Source: Actinopolyspora erythraea (GTDB lineage Bacteria; Actinomycetota; Actinomycetes; Mycobacteriales; Pseudonocardiaceae). From it: a stretch of 64,000 nucleotides of DNA. Below, piece after piece: positions 8,229 through 16,773 of this stretch. The stretch's first letter is position 1, and every line of letters begins with the position of its first letter. The stretch spans positions 4,774,001 to 4,838,000 of the forward strand of contig NZ_CP022752.1 of NCBI RefSeq assembly GCF_002263515.1, read 5' to 3'. A program made the translations under genes and the position numbers. The notes under the pieces are model-generated. The model did not search any database. It was not told where the DNA came from and saw nothing but the letters and a program-made list of their open reading frames with translations.

Positions 8229-8976
8229 GCCGCCAGGCTATCCCGCCCCGGACCGGGGAGGACGAGACGCGGGTAGGCGGTTCACCGGCCACCAGGAGCG
8301 CTCCGGCAGTCCCCCGCCCTGCGGGGGATTCGGGCTCGTGAGGTTCGACGGGGCGGTTCGGGCGGCAACGGATGATCGCCCGCCCGGAACGAACCGCCGG
8401 AGTTTCCCTCGGGCGGAATGGATCTCCCCATGATGGTTCGCACCGCGAACGAAGAATTTCGCTTCCCTTTCGGCAGCCCCCAGAAGGCGCCTACCAGCCG
8501 CCCGACGTGGGACAACAAGGAAGACCGAAATCGGACAGTTATTCGTTTGCCACTTTTTCGTTCCCTCGAAAGTGTTACTCGTCACATCTTCGCGTGAAGT
8601 GACGACAAAGCTGCTCCACAGAGTTACTTTTCAATTCAAACTTCACTCGAATAGAGCAGGGCAATGGCCTTGTGGTCAGCTGCCCGACTCTGCGAAGTTT
8701 GGCAACGCTCTGGCGTGATCGGCTCCCACGCACTCCCCGATCCCGCCGGAGTTGGTGTACGACCCGCTTCCCCCCGTCGGGTCGTGCCTGCCGGGCCAGG
8801 GTCTCCCCGCCTACTGCGCCCGGCACAGCGAAACCCCCGCGCGGGGACGGCTCGAGCTCGTGACTCCCCCTCTCTCCCGAGCCGTCCCCGCGCCGGGTTC
8901 GGACCACGGATGCCCTCCGGGAAACCGCGAAGGTCACGCGAGGGAGCGGGCACCCCCGAAGCGGAGCGGACAGGAC
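8229..8976. other. Long non-coding region upstream of gpmA
   Basis: About 750 bp between ybjN and gpmA with no credible gene. The part at 8,540-8,660 is clearly more AT-rich than its surroundings and contains CGTCA-CAT-CTTC-GCGT-GAAG-TGACG (8580-8604), a hairpin with one 3-nt bulge. It also holds CACTTTTTCG/CTCGAAAGTG nearby. It probably carries the gpmA promoter and leader. The left end holds a strong terminator hairpin (8839-8893) for the mshA-ybjN unit. M. tuberculosis has a LysE-family gene in this place; no remnant was recognised. Confidence 0.4.
8839..8893. terminator. Terminator hairpin downstream of ybjN
   Basis: GCGCGGGGACGGCTCG (8839-8854) and CGAGCCGTCCCCGCGC (8878-8893) form a perfect 16-bp stem with a 23-nt loop. 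It lies 84 nt past the ybjN stop on the minus strand. There is no U-tract, as is usual for high-GC actinobacteria. Confidence 0.65.
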
Positions 8977-9507
8977 TCACTCCCGCTCGGACGCGGGGGG
9001 CAGGGCTCCCTGCCGCCGCACGAGCTCGCTGAAGGCGCGCAGGTTCCCCAGCGACTCCCCGCGCGACTCGCGCCACCCCCACTCACGCCTGATCGCGGTG
9101 GCGAAACCGATCTCCAGCAGGGTGTTGAAATCACCGTCGGCGGCCTCGAGGACCTGCCCGAGGAACCGGTCCAGCTCCCCCTCGGTGACGGCGTGGATCC
9201 CCGTCCGGCCCACCAGGTAGAGATCACCGGTGTCGTCGATCGTGTAGTGCACCCCGTACAGCCGGGCGTTGCGCCGCAGCACGTACCGGTAGAACTCCTC
9301 GTGCGCCTCGTCGGGCTGCCTGCAGACGAAGGCCTCGACGAGCAGCGCGTGCTCGGTGACGATCAGCCAGCAGTTGGTTTGCAGCTTCCTGGTCCCGGGC
9401 AGTGTGACGAAGAAACGACCGGGTTCGGGATGCTCGTACTCGAGCTCCCCGTCGTCGAGCGTGGTTCGGATGACCCGATCCAACGAGTCCCGTGTCGTTT
9501 CGCTCAT
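8977..9507 (-). CDS. YbjN domain-containing protein (Rv0487-like)
   Basis: A 176-residue cytoplasmic protein with a YbjN/type III secretion chaperone-like fold. The sequence has the family's alternating beta pattern (GRFFVTLPGTRKLQTNCWLI, then VTEHALLVEAFV and LYGVHYTIDDTGDLYLVGR) followed by C-terminal helices ending in LRAFSELVRRQG. Its biochemical role is unknown. The ATG at 9507 (MSETTRDSLD) was preferred to an in-frame upstream start because homologues begin with the DSLDRVIRTTL helix. It sits directly downstream of mshA, an arrangement conserved from mycobacteria, which hints at a link with mycothiol synthesis (inference). A strong terminator follows. Confidence 0.85.
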   Translation of the reverse strand: MSETTRDSLDRVIRTTLDDGELEYEHPEPGRFFVTLPGTRKLQTNCWLIVTEHALLVEAFVCRQPDEAHEEFYRYVLRRNARLYGVHYTIDDTGDLYLVGRTGIHAVTEGELDRFLGQVLEAADGDFNTLLEIGFATAIRREWGWRESRGESLGNLRAFSELVRRQGALPPASERE

Positions 9508-9600
9508 CGCCGCCCTCGCCGAGTCCTGCCCAACCGTGCCCCCGGAACCGCCTCCGCGCACCGGAGCGTGTCGCCCCGAACGGTACCCCGACGGCTCCGC

Positions 9601-10899
9601 TCACGCGGAGACCCCGCTCAACGGCAACGACGTCCCCCGGAAGTCACTCCGGGTACGCGCATAGGTCTCCAACAACGACTCGGTGGTGCGTTCCCAGGAG
9701 AACCGGGCCGCGTGAGCGGGAGCCTCCTCCCCCAGCCGGGCCAACACCTCGGGGCGCCGGAGCAGCGAAGCCAGCACGTCGGCCCAGTCGCCCGGATCGT
9801 GCCCCTCGACCAGCCTGCCGGAGACACCGTCGGCCACCGCGTAGGGCAGTCCTCCCACGGCGGCCGCGACGACCGGCGTGCCACACGCCTGGGCTTCGAG
9901 GGCCACCAGGCCGAACGACTCGTTGTAGCTGGGTACCGCGACCAGGTCCGCCGCCCGGTAGACGGCGGTCAGCTCCCCGCCCCGCTGCGGGGGCAGGAAG
10001 CGCACCACGTCGGTGATGCCCAACGACTCCGCGAGCCGCCGCATGGCCTCCGGGCGTTCGGTCCCGTTGCCCGAGGGCCCTCCCACCAGCAGCACCCGAG
10101 TTCCGTCCCGCAGTTCGGGGTGCCTGGCGAGCAGTTCGGCGACCGAACGCAGCAGCACGTCAGGCCCCTTCAACGGCTGGACGCGGCCGACGAAGGCGAG
10201 CACCCGGGCATCGGGCTCGATCCCCAACCACTCCCGCGCCGCACCGGCGTCCCCGGGCGTGAACCGCTCCAGGTCCACCCCCGGCGGAACCACCGTCACG
10301 TCCTCGGAATCCGCGTCGTAGCGGGACACCAGCTCCCGCGCCTCCGCGTCGGTGTTGGCCACCAACCGGTCGGCGTCCGCGACGACCTGCTCCTCACCGA
10401 CCACCCGCACCCTGGGTTCGGGTTCGTCGCCCTCGGCCAGCGAGGCGTTCTTCACCTTGGCCAGGGTGTGCGCGGTGTGAACCAGCGGTACGCCCCAGCG
10501 CTCCCGCGCCAACCAACCGACCTGCCCGGACAGCCAGTAGTGCGAGTGCACGATGTCGTAGTGACCGGGTTGGTGACGCGCCTCCACCCGCAGCGCCCCC
10601 GCGCCGAACGCGCAGAGCTGGGCGGGCAGGTCGTTCTTGTCCAGCCCCTCGAACGGCCCGGCCACGATGTGGCGCACCGTCACGCCGGGGGCCAGTTCCG
10701 CGACCGGCGGAACCTCGGAGGAAGTGGCTCGGGTGAAGATCTCCACCTCGGTTCCCAGCCGGGCCATCCTGGTGGCCGTCTGGGCGATGTAGACGTTCAT
10801 CCCACCGGCATCACCCGTACCGGGCTGCTCCAGTGGCGAGGTGTGCAACGAGAACACGGCGACACGCCGAGGGCGCGTCTGAAGTCTGCTGGAAGTCAT
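9601..10899 (-). CDS. mshA: D-inositol-3-phosphate glycosyltransferase (mycothiol synthesis)
   Basis: A 432-residue GT-B (GT4 family) enzyme. It transfers GlcNAc from UDP-GlcNAc to 1-L-myo-inositol-1-phosphate, the first step of mycothiol synthesis. The N-terminal domain starts [19 protein letters not shown] with the GGMNVY loop binding donor phosphate. [14 protein letters not shown] and [11 protein letters not shown] follow. The C-terminal domain has [23 protein letters not shown] and the EX7E-type region [23 protein letters not shown]. Length matches the family. The ATG at 10899 is followed by a short basic leader. The presence of mshA and a mycothiol-dependent isomerase-family protein nearby shows a mycothiol-based redox system. 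Confidence 0.96.
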   Translation of the reverse strand: MTSSRLQTRPRRVAVFSLHTSPLEQPGTGDAGGMNVYIAQTATRMARLGTEVEIFTRATSSEVPPVAELAPGVTVRHIVAGPFEGLDKNDLPAQLCAFGAGALRVEARHQPGHYDIVHSHYWLSGQVGWLARERWGVPLVHTAHTLAKVKNASLAEGDEPEPRVRVVGEEQVVADADRLVANTDAEARELVSRYDADSEDVTVVPPGVDLERFTPGDAGAAREWLGIEPDARVLAFVGRVQPLKGPDVLLRSVAELLARHPELRDGTRVLLVGGPSGNGTERPEAMRRLAESLGITDVVRFLPPQRGGELTAVYRAADLVAVPSYNESFGLVALEAQACGTPVVAAAVGGLPYAVADGVSGRLVEGHDPGDWADVLASLLRRPEVLARLGEEAPAHAARFSWERTTESLLETYARTRSDFRGTSLPLSGVSA

Positions 10900-11356
10900 C
10901 TAACGCTCATCGCAAGCTCGTCGTGCACGCCCGAGACCTTCGGGCCCGTGCGGTCACGACGCACGAGGCACCGGAAACATTCCGCCAGCCGTTCGGGGAT
11001 CCGTGGCCGAGCGGTGGGCGCGCTCAGGGACGAGAACCGAGCAGCACAACGCTGACCGGCGAAAACCGCCATCCCGCCACGCGGTCGCGCATCCCGGCCG
11101 AAACCGTGGATGTGCGTCAGGACACACCGCGCGCCGGTCTCGCCGAGCGGACCGCGTCCGAACCGAACCCGCGACGAGGAGTCGCCGACCGGCCCACCGG
11201 AGCATGCCGACCCCCCTCGTCGGAGCACTCGCCCGTGGGAACCTTCCACCGGACCTCCGGACGGGCGCGGCGCGGGCTCGCGGTGCGGGCCGAACCCGGT
11301 GGTCACCCCGCACCGCCGGGAACCCCGCGGGAACCGGGGAACCGAGGGGGCCGGAC
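10900..11356. other. Non-coding region upstream of mshA
   Basis: About 460 bp between the L,D-transpeptidase stop and the mshA start. No reading frame here resembles a protein. It should contain the mshA promoter, but no clear -10/-35 pair was seen. Confidence 0.4.
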
Positions 11357-12541
11357 TCAGAGGGCGGACATGCTCTGCCACTGGTCCCAGCTCAGCATCC
11401 AGTCGTAGACCGCGTACTTGGCGGGCATGTCGGTTCCCGAACCGGTGACCTCCACCGGATCACCGATCAACGCGCTGTCGAAGTAGTCCTTCGCGTCGGC
11501 GTTGGTGAGGTTCACGCAACCGTGCGAGGTGTTCCGCTTGCCGATGTTGGCGCGGTTCTGCTCGTTCTCGTGGATGAACTCACCGTGGTTGGAGATGCGC
11601 ACGGCCCACTTCTTCTTCACGTCGGTGTAGCCGTACTTCGGGTTGTCCATTATCTCGACCGGATGCTTGGCCATGACCATGTACGTGCCGTCGTGGGTGT
11701 GCAGGTCCGGCACCGAGTCCTTGCCGTAGCTGGCCGGGTAGTTGGCCACCTCCTGGCCGTCACGGACGACGCGGAGGCGGTGGCTGCGCACATCGGCCTT
11801 GACGACCTGCCTCCGGCCTATCTCGAACTTCGTGGTCAGGTCCGCCTTGCCGTATTTGCCGTCGCCGTAGTCGAGTCCGTACAGCGGCGCGTCCACCTCG
11901 ACCGTGGTGTGGGCGGGCCAGTACTCCTTCGGGCGCCAGTCGAGCTGTTTGTCGTTCAACCACGCCCAGGCCCCCTCGACGTCCTCGGACGGGTTGACCC
12001 GCAACGCGCGCTGCACCTCGGCCTTGTTCTCCACCGGCTCGTCGAACTTGATGCTGATCGGCATCGCGACGCCGACGGTCCGGTCGTCGATCGGGTTGAT
12101 GGTGGCCCGGACCACACGCTGCGGATCGATGGTGCGGAAACTGCCGCTCACCGAGGTACCGCCCCCGCCGGAACCGATCGCCTCGCCGGACCACTCGTAG
12201 GTCGTGTCGTAGCCCAGTGGTTCCGTCGCCTTCCAGGCCGAGCCGTTGTCCACCAGCTCGCCCTCGACCTCTTCCCCCGAGGGGTTGACCAGCGAGACGT
12301 CACGCAGCTTCCCACGATCGGTGGAAACTTTGATCGAGTCCTTCGGATTGACCCCGGTCGCACCGTTTCCCGGTCGCAGTGACACCCGCGGTTCCGGCGC
12401 GGAAGCGCTCTCCCCGTCTCCGGATCCGGCGGCGCTCGTCGCCCCGCCACCACAGCCGGAGAGCAGCAGCAACGCCGCCGCCACGACACCGAGCGCACCC
12501 CTGGACGAACGTCCGCGCGAACCGTTTCCCCTAGTGGACAC
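11357..12541 (-). CDS. Lipoprotein L,D-transpeptidase (LprQ-like)
   Basis: A 394-residue secreted lipoprotein that forms 3-3 cross-links in peptidoglycan. The signal peptide GVVAAALLLLSGC ends in the lipobox LLSGC (about residue 27), so the mature Cys should be lipidated. Two Ig-like domains follow (roughly 50-150 and 150-245). The YkuD catalytic domain has SNHGEFIHE and the active-site signature RNTSHGCVNL with its Cys. The GTG at 12541 has GAGG five bases upstream; longer in-frame extensions lack a ribosome site and would bury the signal peptide. The gene neighbours murB as lprQ does in M. tuberculosis. Its promoter region is shared with the divergent SDR gene and includes a 9-bp inverted repeat. 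Confidence 0.92.
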   Translation of the reverse strand: MSTRGNGSRGRSSRGALGVVAAALLLLSGCGGGATSAAGSGDGESASAPEPRVSLRPGNGATGVNPKDSIKVSTDRGKLRDVSLVNPSGEEVEGELVDNGSAWKATEPLGYDTTYEWSGEAIGSGGGGTSVSGSFRTIDPQRVVRATINPIDDRTVGVAMPISIKFDEPVENKAEVQRALRVNPSEDVEGAWAWLNDKQLDWRPKEYWPAHTTVEVDAPLYGLDYGDGKYGKADLTTKFEIGRRQVVKADVRSHRLRVVRDGQEVANYPASYGKDSVPDLHTHDGTYMVMAKHPVEIMDNPKYGYTDVKKKWAVRISNHGEFIHENEQNRANIGKRNTSHGCVNLTNADAKDYFDSALIGDPVEVTGSGTDMPAKYAVYDWMLSWDQWQSMSAL

Positions 12542-12628
12542 TCCTACCTCGATCCATCGCGAATGGACATGTGTTCTCGCTCCTCGTTCCCTGGGACGCC
12601 TGGCCGCCCCATCGGGATGACCGAAACG

Positions 12629-12652
12629 GAAAGTGTGCCGCATCACACTTTC
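12629..12652. promoter_or_regulatory. 9-bp inverted repeat in the LDT/SDR divergent promoter
   Basis: GAAAGTGTG (12629-12637) and CACACTTTC (12644-12652) are perfect inverted repeats with a 6-bp spacer. They sit between the divergent L,D-transpeptidase and SDR genes, 44 bp before the SDR start. This is a plausible operator. The spacing does not fit the CRP consensus. Confidence 0.45.
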
Positions 12653-12695
12653 GTGGCTCGGGCGAAACACATCCCGCGTACGGGACAATCGTAAC

Positions 12696-13475
12696 GTGAG
12701 CACAGAGTCGACAGCGGGAACGAGCAACCCGTCCGCAATCGCGAGTGACCGAAACGTGGCCGTGGTCACCGGCGCGAGCTCCGGAATCGGCGCGGCCACC
12801 GCACGCGGCCTGGCGGCCGAGGGGTTCCACGTGGTCCTCGGCGCGCGGCGCGTGGAGCGGCTCCACGAGCTCGCCGAGGAGACCGGCGGCACGGCGGTAC
12901 CGCTCGACGTCACCGACGAGGAGTCGGTGAACTCCTTCGTCGAGCGGGTGCCCACCTGCCGGATACTCGTCAACAACGCGGGCGGCGCCAAGGGTACGGC
13001 CCCGGTCGCGGAGGCTGACGAGTCCGACTGGCGCTGGATGTGGGAGACGAACGTCCTGGGGACGCTGCGGCTGACCAAGGCGTTGCTGCCCAAACTCGTC
13101 GCTTCGGAGAACGGCCACGTGATCACGGTGACCTCGGTCGCCGCGCTGGAGGTCTACGACAACGGCTCGGGCTACACCTCGGCGAAGCACGCCGAGGCCG
13201 CCCTGCACCGCACCCTGCGCGGGGAGCACCTCGGCGAGCCGGTCCGGTTCACCGAAGTGGCCCCAGGTCTGGTGGAGACCGAGTTCTCCGAGGTCCGCTA
13301 CCGCGGCGACACCGAGCGGGCCAAGGCCGTCTACCAGGGGCTGACCCCGCTCAGCGCCGAGGACGTCGCCGACGTGATCACCTTCGCCGCGACCCGGCCG
13401 GCACACGTCAACCTCGACCAGATCGTGGTCAAGCCCAGGGACCAGGCATCGGCCACCCGTGCCCACCGCACCTGA
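12696..13475 (+). CDS. SDR family NAD(P)-dependent oxidoreductase
   Basis: A 259-residue classical short-chain dehydrogenase/reductase. The Rossmann motif is VVTGASSGIGAATARGL (about 22-38), NNAGG lies near residue 90, and the catalytic triad residues are Ser in VTSVAALEVYD and YxxxK in GYTSAKHAEAA. The substrate is not predictable. The GTG at 12696 is chosen because upstream in-frame codons overlap the divergent promoter. It corresponds in position to the SDR Rv0484c, which is likewise divergent from the lprQ gene. The C-terminal tail ITFAATRPAHVNLDQIVVKP is typical of the YdfG-like group acting on hydroxy acids (weak inference). Confidence 0.88.
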   Translation: MSTESTAGTSNPSAIASDRNVAVVTGASSGIGAATARGLAAEGFHVVLGARRVERLHELAEETGGTAVPLDVTDEESVNSFVERVPTCRILVNNAGGAKGTAPVAEADESDWRWMWETNVLGTLRLTKALLPKLVASENGHVITVTSVAALEVYDNGSGYTSAKHAEAALHRTLRGEHLGEPVRFTEVAPGLVETEFSEVRYRGDTERAKAVYQGLTPLSAEDVADVITFAATRPAHVNLDQIVVKPRDQASATRAHRT

Positions 13476-13838
13476 TCCCAGGAGACCGTCTCGGCTCGGC
13501 CGTCGTAGCCGCTTCCGTGACGGAACCTCTCGCACGGCTCGTGAGCGGGTGCCGAAGGCTTCGGGGAGGTACTACACAACGCCGGCCCTTCCTCGCGAGA
13601 GCACCACGAGAGACCCCGCTGCGGTGCTGATCGCGGGGGTGGTCGGGGTCCGGCCCGCGCGGGTGGGTGTTCGGTGCCGCGCTCCGAACAGCCGCGGCCG
13701 AACTCGCGATCCATCCGGCCCCGGGGAAAGCCGGCCATCGGGGAACGCGGTCGCGCCGAGGTGGAAGGCGGGTGAGAAAACGCGCCGCGACTTCCGCGAA
13801 TCGCCCGTCGAGCGGCTCGGAGCGGCGGCGCGGACGGC
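13476..13838. other. Intergenic region holding hairpin repeat C
   Basis: A 363-bp gap between the convergent SDR and pseudo-protease genes. Its left half is occupied by hairpin repeat C. The remaining ~200 bp show no gene or clear terminator. Confidence 0.5.
13518..13637 (-). repeat. Dispersed long-hairpin repeat, copy C (inverted)
   Basis: On the minus strand this copy shares CTCTCGTGGTGCTCTCGCGAGGA, split here as CTCTCGTGGTG plus CTCTCGCGAGGA, the GCGTTGTGTAGTA block and the terminal GAGAGGTTCCG with copies A and B. Its second outer arm (GCTCACGAGCCGTGCGAG) has diverged, so the long outer stem is no longer perfect. It lies between two convergent genes, a typical place for a termination or REP-like element. 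Confidence 0.7.
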
Positions 13839-14861
13839 TCAGCGGGCGTACTGGTCGTGGGCGCGCAGCCTGCGGAACGTCACGGCCAGTTCCACGTCGA
13901 GCTCGGCGAGCACGTCCGCTATCGGACAGGCGAATCCGCTCCCGCCGTCCGCGCTTCCCGCGGTGTGCAGCCCGACCACCCTGCCGTCCGAATTCACCAC
14001 CACGGCACCGGCGTCCCCCGCCCCGGCGAAGGGATCGCCCCGGGTGGTGACCACCCTGAGCTGTTCACGGCGGGTACGCACCCCCAGCGCGGCGCCGTGG
14101 TCGATCCGCAGGGTGACGTCGGTGGAGACCACCGAACCGCGCGTGAGGCCGGTGCCGAACCCGCTCTTGCGCACCGTCTCCCCGAGTCCGACGCCCTCCT
14201 GCCCGGTCACGGCCCCCACCCCGGGGATCAGGCGGCAGCGGTCCAGCACCTCGGTGATCATGACGGCGGCGGCGTCCACCCGCCCGGACAACGCCGCCCG
14301 GGAGAGCTCCGCGTAGCCGCGTCCGGACTGCGGGTCCAGCATCGCGTCACCCACCGACCAGGCATCGTCCATGCAGGCCACGTCGAAAGTGGTCAGTCCC
14401 ATGGTGAGCACGGCCGCGCCGTGGCCGAACACCAGGGTGCCGAGGGTTCCGACACGCCGGTACTCGCCGCCCGGGTCAGCACCGTCCGGCGCGAGGGTGA
14501 CCGGGCGGTAGGGGGCTATCCCCACCCCACCGAACACGGTCGCCCCTTCCGGGGCCCCCGAGGCGGGGACGACTTCGTCGGGCGGGTAGTGGGCGTGGTG
14601 CAGCACCACGCGTTCCTCCACCACGTCGGTGGGTATCCCGAGAACCGTGGGCGGCACGCACTCGGTTCCCCCGAGCCGCTCCGGCGGTTTCTTGCGCGCG
14701 ACGGAGACGACGATCACCTGCTGCCCGGTGGGACGGCCCGCTGTCCGCTTCTCACCGATGTCGACGGCCCCTACGCCCGGAAGGTCCAGCAGCTGATCCT
14801 CCACAGCACGCTTGATCGGGCGAATAGCCGCCCGATCGCGTGCTTCCCTGACGCTAATCAT
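13839..14861 (-). CDS. Trypsin-fold protein with degenerate catalytic triad (pseudo-protease)
   Basis: A 340-residue protein whose second half follows the chymotrypsin-like fold of NAL1-type/actinobacterial serine proteases. It reads GTLGTLV at the start of the barrel, GRVDAAAVMI (the usual catalytic Asp position is kept), VRKSGFGTGLTRGSVVSTDV, then GDAGAVVVNSDGRVVGLHTAG where active enzymes read GDSG. The nucleophile Ser is therefore Ala. The segment where active members have NNHV reads LTMGLTTF, so the catalytic His is also absent. No signal peptide is seen, pointing to a cytoplasmic, non-proteolytic binding role (inference). The N-terminal ~110 residues (GVGAVDIGEKRTAGRPTGQQ) resemble the propeptide-like domain of this group. 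It sits between convergent SDR and co-directional murB. Confidence 0.7.
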   Translation of the reverse strand: MISVREARDRAAIRPIKRAVEDQLLDLPGVGAVDIGEKRTAGRPTGQQVIVVSVARKKPPERLGGTECVPPTVLGIPTDVVEERVVLHHAHYPPDEVVPASGAPEGATVFGGVGIAPYRPVTLAPDGADPGGEYRRVGTLGTLVFGHGAAVLTMGLTTFDVACMDDAWSVGDAMLDPQSGRGYAELSRAALSGRVDAAAVMITEVLDRCRLIPGVGAVTGQEGVGLGETVRKSGFGTGLTRGSVVSTDVTLRIDHGAALGVRTRREQLRVVTTRGDPFAGAGDAGAVVVNSDGRVVGLHTAGSADGGSGFACPIADVLAELDVELAVTFRRLRAHDQYAR

Positions 14862-14943
14862 GGCAGCCTCCGCCCACCATTTAACACGCAGGGTTAGAGA
14901 TTAGTCACGAAAAGTCACCCTTACGGGGGTTATCGAGTGTTCA

Positions 14944-16041
14944 TCAGAGTAGACAGTCCACCAGCACCGGTTCCGGGGCCAGCAACACGCCGAAGGACTC
15001 CCGCACTCCTTCCCGCACTTCACTCGCGAGACTGAGCAGATCCTCGGTCGTGGCCGAACCGCGGTTGGTCAGCGCCAGCGTGTGCTTGGTGGACAACCGC
15101 ACCCTCCCACCGGGACCGGAGTACCCCTTGCCGAACCCCGCCCGTTCGATCAACCAGGCCGCCGACAACTTGGCGGCACCGTCACCGGCGGGATACCGGG
15201 GCACGCGCTGCTCACCGGTCCGCCGCTCGATGCGCTCCAGCACACCGGGCAACCGCTCGGCGTCCACGATCGGATTGGTGAAGAAGGAGCCCGCGCTCCA
15301 GGTGTCGTGGTCCTCCCGGTCGAGCACCATTCCCTTGCCGCCGCGCAGTTCGAGCACCGCCCGCCTGACCCGCTCGACCGGAACGCGCTCCCCGGCCGTC
15401 ACGCCCAGCGCACCGGCCAGCTCGCCGTAGCGGACGGGCTCGGACAGGCCGTCCTCCCGCAACCGCAACCGCACCCGCAGCACCACAGCCCGGTCCGTGC
15501 GCTTGAGCACGCTGCTCCGGTAGCTCAGTCCCAGCTCCCCGGCGGGCACCGTGCGCACCTCCCCGGTCCGCCGGTCGAGCAGGTCGACCGAAACCAGCAG
15601 CTCGGAGATCTCGACCCCGTAAGCCCCCACGTTCTGTACCGGAGTGGCGCCGGTCAGGCCGGGGATCCCGGAAAGGCACTCCAGCCCACCGAGGCCGTGA
15701 CCGACCGCGTCGGCCACCACGGCGTCCCAGTCCTCGCCCGCCTCGACAGTCAGCCGCACCAGACCGTCACCCGACCGGTCGTAGTTGATCCCGCGCGTGG
15801 CGATGCGCACCGCCGTGCCGTCGAATCCCTCGTCCGAGACGACCAGGTTGGAACCGCCACCGAACACCAGCAGCCGCCTGCCCGCGCGGTCCGCCTCGCG
15901 AACCCGCTCCACGAGTTCACCGGGATCGGAAACGGTGACGAGTTCGGTCGCGGGCCCGCCCAACCGCAGCGTGGTGTGGCTGGCCAACGAACGGCTCGGT
16001 GACGCGGTCCCCGCTGCCTCCACGGCACCGCCTTCGGACAT
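14944..16041 (-). CDS. murB: UDP-N-acetylenolpyruvoylglucosamine reductase
   Basis: A ~365-residue FAD enzyme that reduces UDP-GlcNAc-enolpyruvate to UDP-MurNAc in peptidoglycan synthesis. It starts with SHTTLRLGGPATELVTV. The FAD-binding motif VFGGGSNLVVSDEGFDG lies near residue 65, and LSGIPGLTGATPVQNVGAYG near residue 130. The proton-donor Ser is in WSAGSFFTNPIV, and the C-terminal substrate domain includes KLSAAWLIERAGFGKGY. The start is uncertain: ATG 16041 or GTG 16056, neither with a good ribosome site. Only 40 bp separate ATG 16041 from the divergent DUF2505 gene, so leaderless transcripts are possible. Position next to the L,D-transpeptidase block matches the murB-lprQ arrangement. 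Confidence 0.93.
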   Translation of the reverse strand: MSEGGAVEAAGTASPSRSLASHTTLRLGGPATELVTVSDPGELVERVREADRAGRRLLVFGGGSNLVVSDEGFDGTAVRIATRGINYDRSGDGLVRLTVEAGEDWDAVVADAVGHGLGGLECLSGIPGLTGATPVQNVGAYGVEISELLVSVDLLDRRTGEVRTVPAGELGLSYRSSVLKRTDRAVVLRVRLRLREDGLSEPVRYGELAGALGVTAGERVPVERVRRAVLELRGGKGMVLDREDHDTWSAGSFFTNPIVDAERLPGVLERIERRTGEQRVPRYPAGDGAAKLSAAWLIERAGFGKGYSGPGGRVRLSTKHTLALTNRGSATTEDLLSLASEVREGVRESFGVLLAPEPVLVDCLL

Positions 16042-16081
16042 CGAACTGGAGGTCACGGTGCACAACGGTAACCTGCGCCGC

Positions 16082-16633
16082 ATGACACGCCGCATCGAGC
16101 ACCACAGCATGTCGCGCTGGCCGGCGGCACGGATCCACGCGGCGCTGATCGACGCCGACTGCCTGCGTGAGCGGCTGGGAGCGGCGGGCGACGGGATCGC
16201 CGAGTTGGTTTCCCGCACCGTCACCGAGCACGAGGCACGGTTCCAGCTCCGGCAGCGGCTCCCGGAGGGGGAACTGCCGACCGTGATCCGCGGCGTGCTC
16301 GGTGGGGACCCCCTCCTGGAGCGCAGCGAATCCTGGCGCGTTCGGGAGGACGGTCACTTCGTCGGCGAGGTGGCCGCCACCCTGCGGCGGGTACCGAGCA
16401 CCATCACGGGCTCGCTGTGGCTACGTGATCTCACCCCGGCCGAGCACTCGACACCCGAAGGGGCTTCGGGGGGAGAGCGAGCACTGATCAGCGAGTTCGC
16501 GCTCCGGGGTGAGGTGGCGGTGCACCTGCCCTTCCTGGCGGAGCGGGCCGAGGAACTGCTGGCCGGGCAGCTCGACCTGATGATCGAGCGAGAACGGGGG
16601 ATCATCGCTGACTGGTTGCGCCGCCGGGGCTGA
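16082..16633 (+). CDS. DUF2505 domain-containing protein (Rv0481c-like)
   Basis: A 183-residue protein of the DUF2505 family, START-like (SRPBCC) in predicted fold. It begins MTRRIEHHSMSRWPAARIHAALID and continues with alternating strands (RQRLPEGELPTVIRGVLGG, GHFVGEVAATLRRVPSTITG) and a long C-terminal helix (LPFLAERAEELLAGQLDLMI). No enzymatic residues are recognised; members probably bind hydrophobic ligands (inference). The ATG at 16082 starts the conserved block, with longer in-frame codons lying inside murB. It is divergent from murB, the same neighbour as in M. tuberculosis. Confidence 0.82.
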   Translation: MTRRIEHHSMSRWPAARIHAALIDADCLRERLGAAGDGIAELVSRTVTEHEARFQLRQRLPEGELPTVIRGVLGGDPLLERSESWRVREDGHFVGEVAATLRRVPSTITGSLWLRDLTPAEHSTPEGASGGERALISEFALRGEVAVHLPFLAERAEELLAGQLDLMIERERGIIADWLRRRG

Positions 16634-16773
16634 GCCCTCACCCCGCGACGGCGGGTGGGCGCGGTCCCCGCCGCTCGGCCCGCGCTCCCGATAGCGCGAC
16701 ACCCTGCCCCTCGGGGTGTGGAACGGCGGCAAGGGGTGGGGAACCGCCCGATCGGCTCCTAGACTCCGATCAC

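Noticed and set aside
8436..8450. GTTCGC-ACC-GCGAAC palindrome as a ClgR or LexA box
   Set aside because: The 3-bp spacer is shorter than that of ClgR sites, and it lacks the GAAC-N4-GTTC order of actinobacterial SOS boxes. It is about 210 bp from the nearest start.
8238..8602. Open frames on both strands upstream of gpmA
   Set aside because: Neither product resembles a protein; no ribosome site; frames overlap each other and an AT-rich regulatory segment.
12634..12647. TGTG...CACA dyad in the LDT/SDR promoter as a CRP site
   Set aside because: The half-sites are 6 bp apart, whereas the CRP consensus TGTGA-N6-TCACA places TGTG and CACA 8 bp apart. Kept only as a generic inverted repeat.
12542..13126. 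N-terminal extension of the L,D-transpeptidase frame
   Set aside because: The open frame continues upstream on the minus strand, but it covers the divergent SDR gene, has no ribosome site and would bury the lipoprotein signal peptide.
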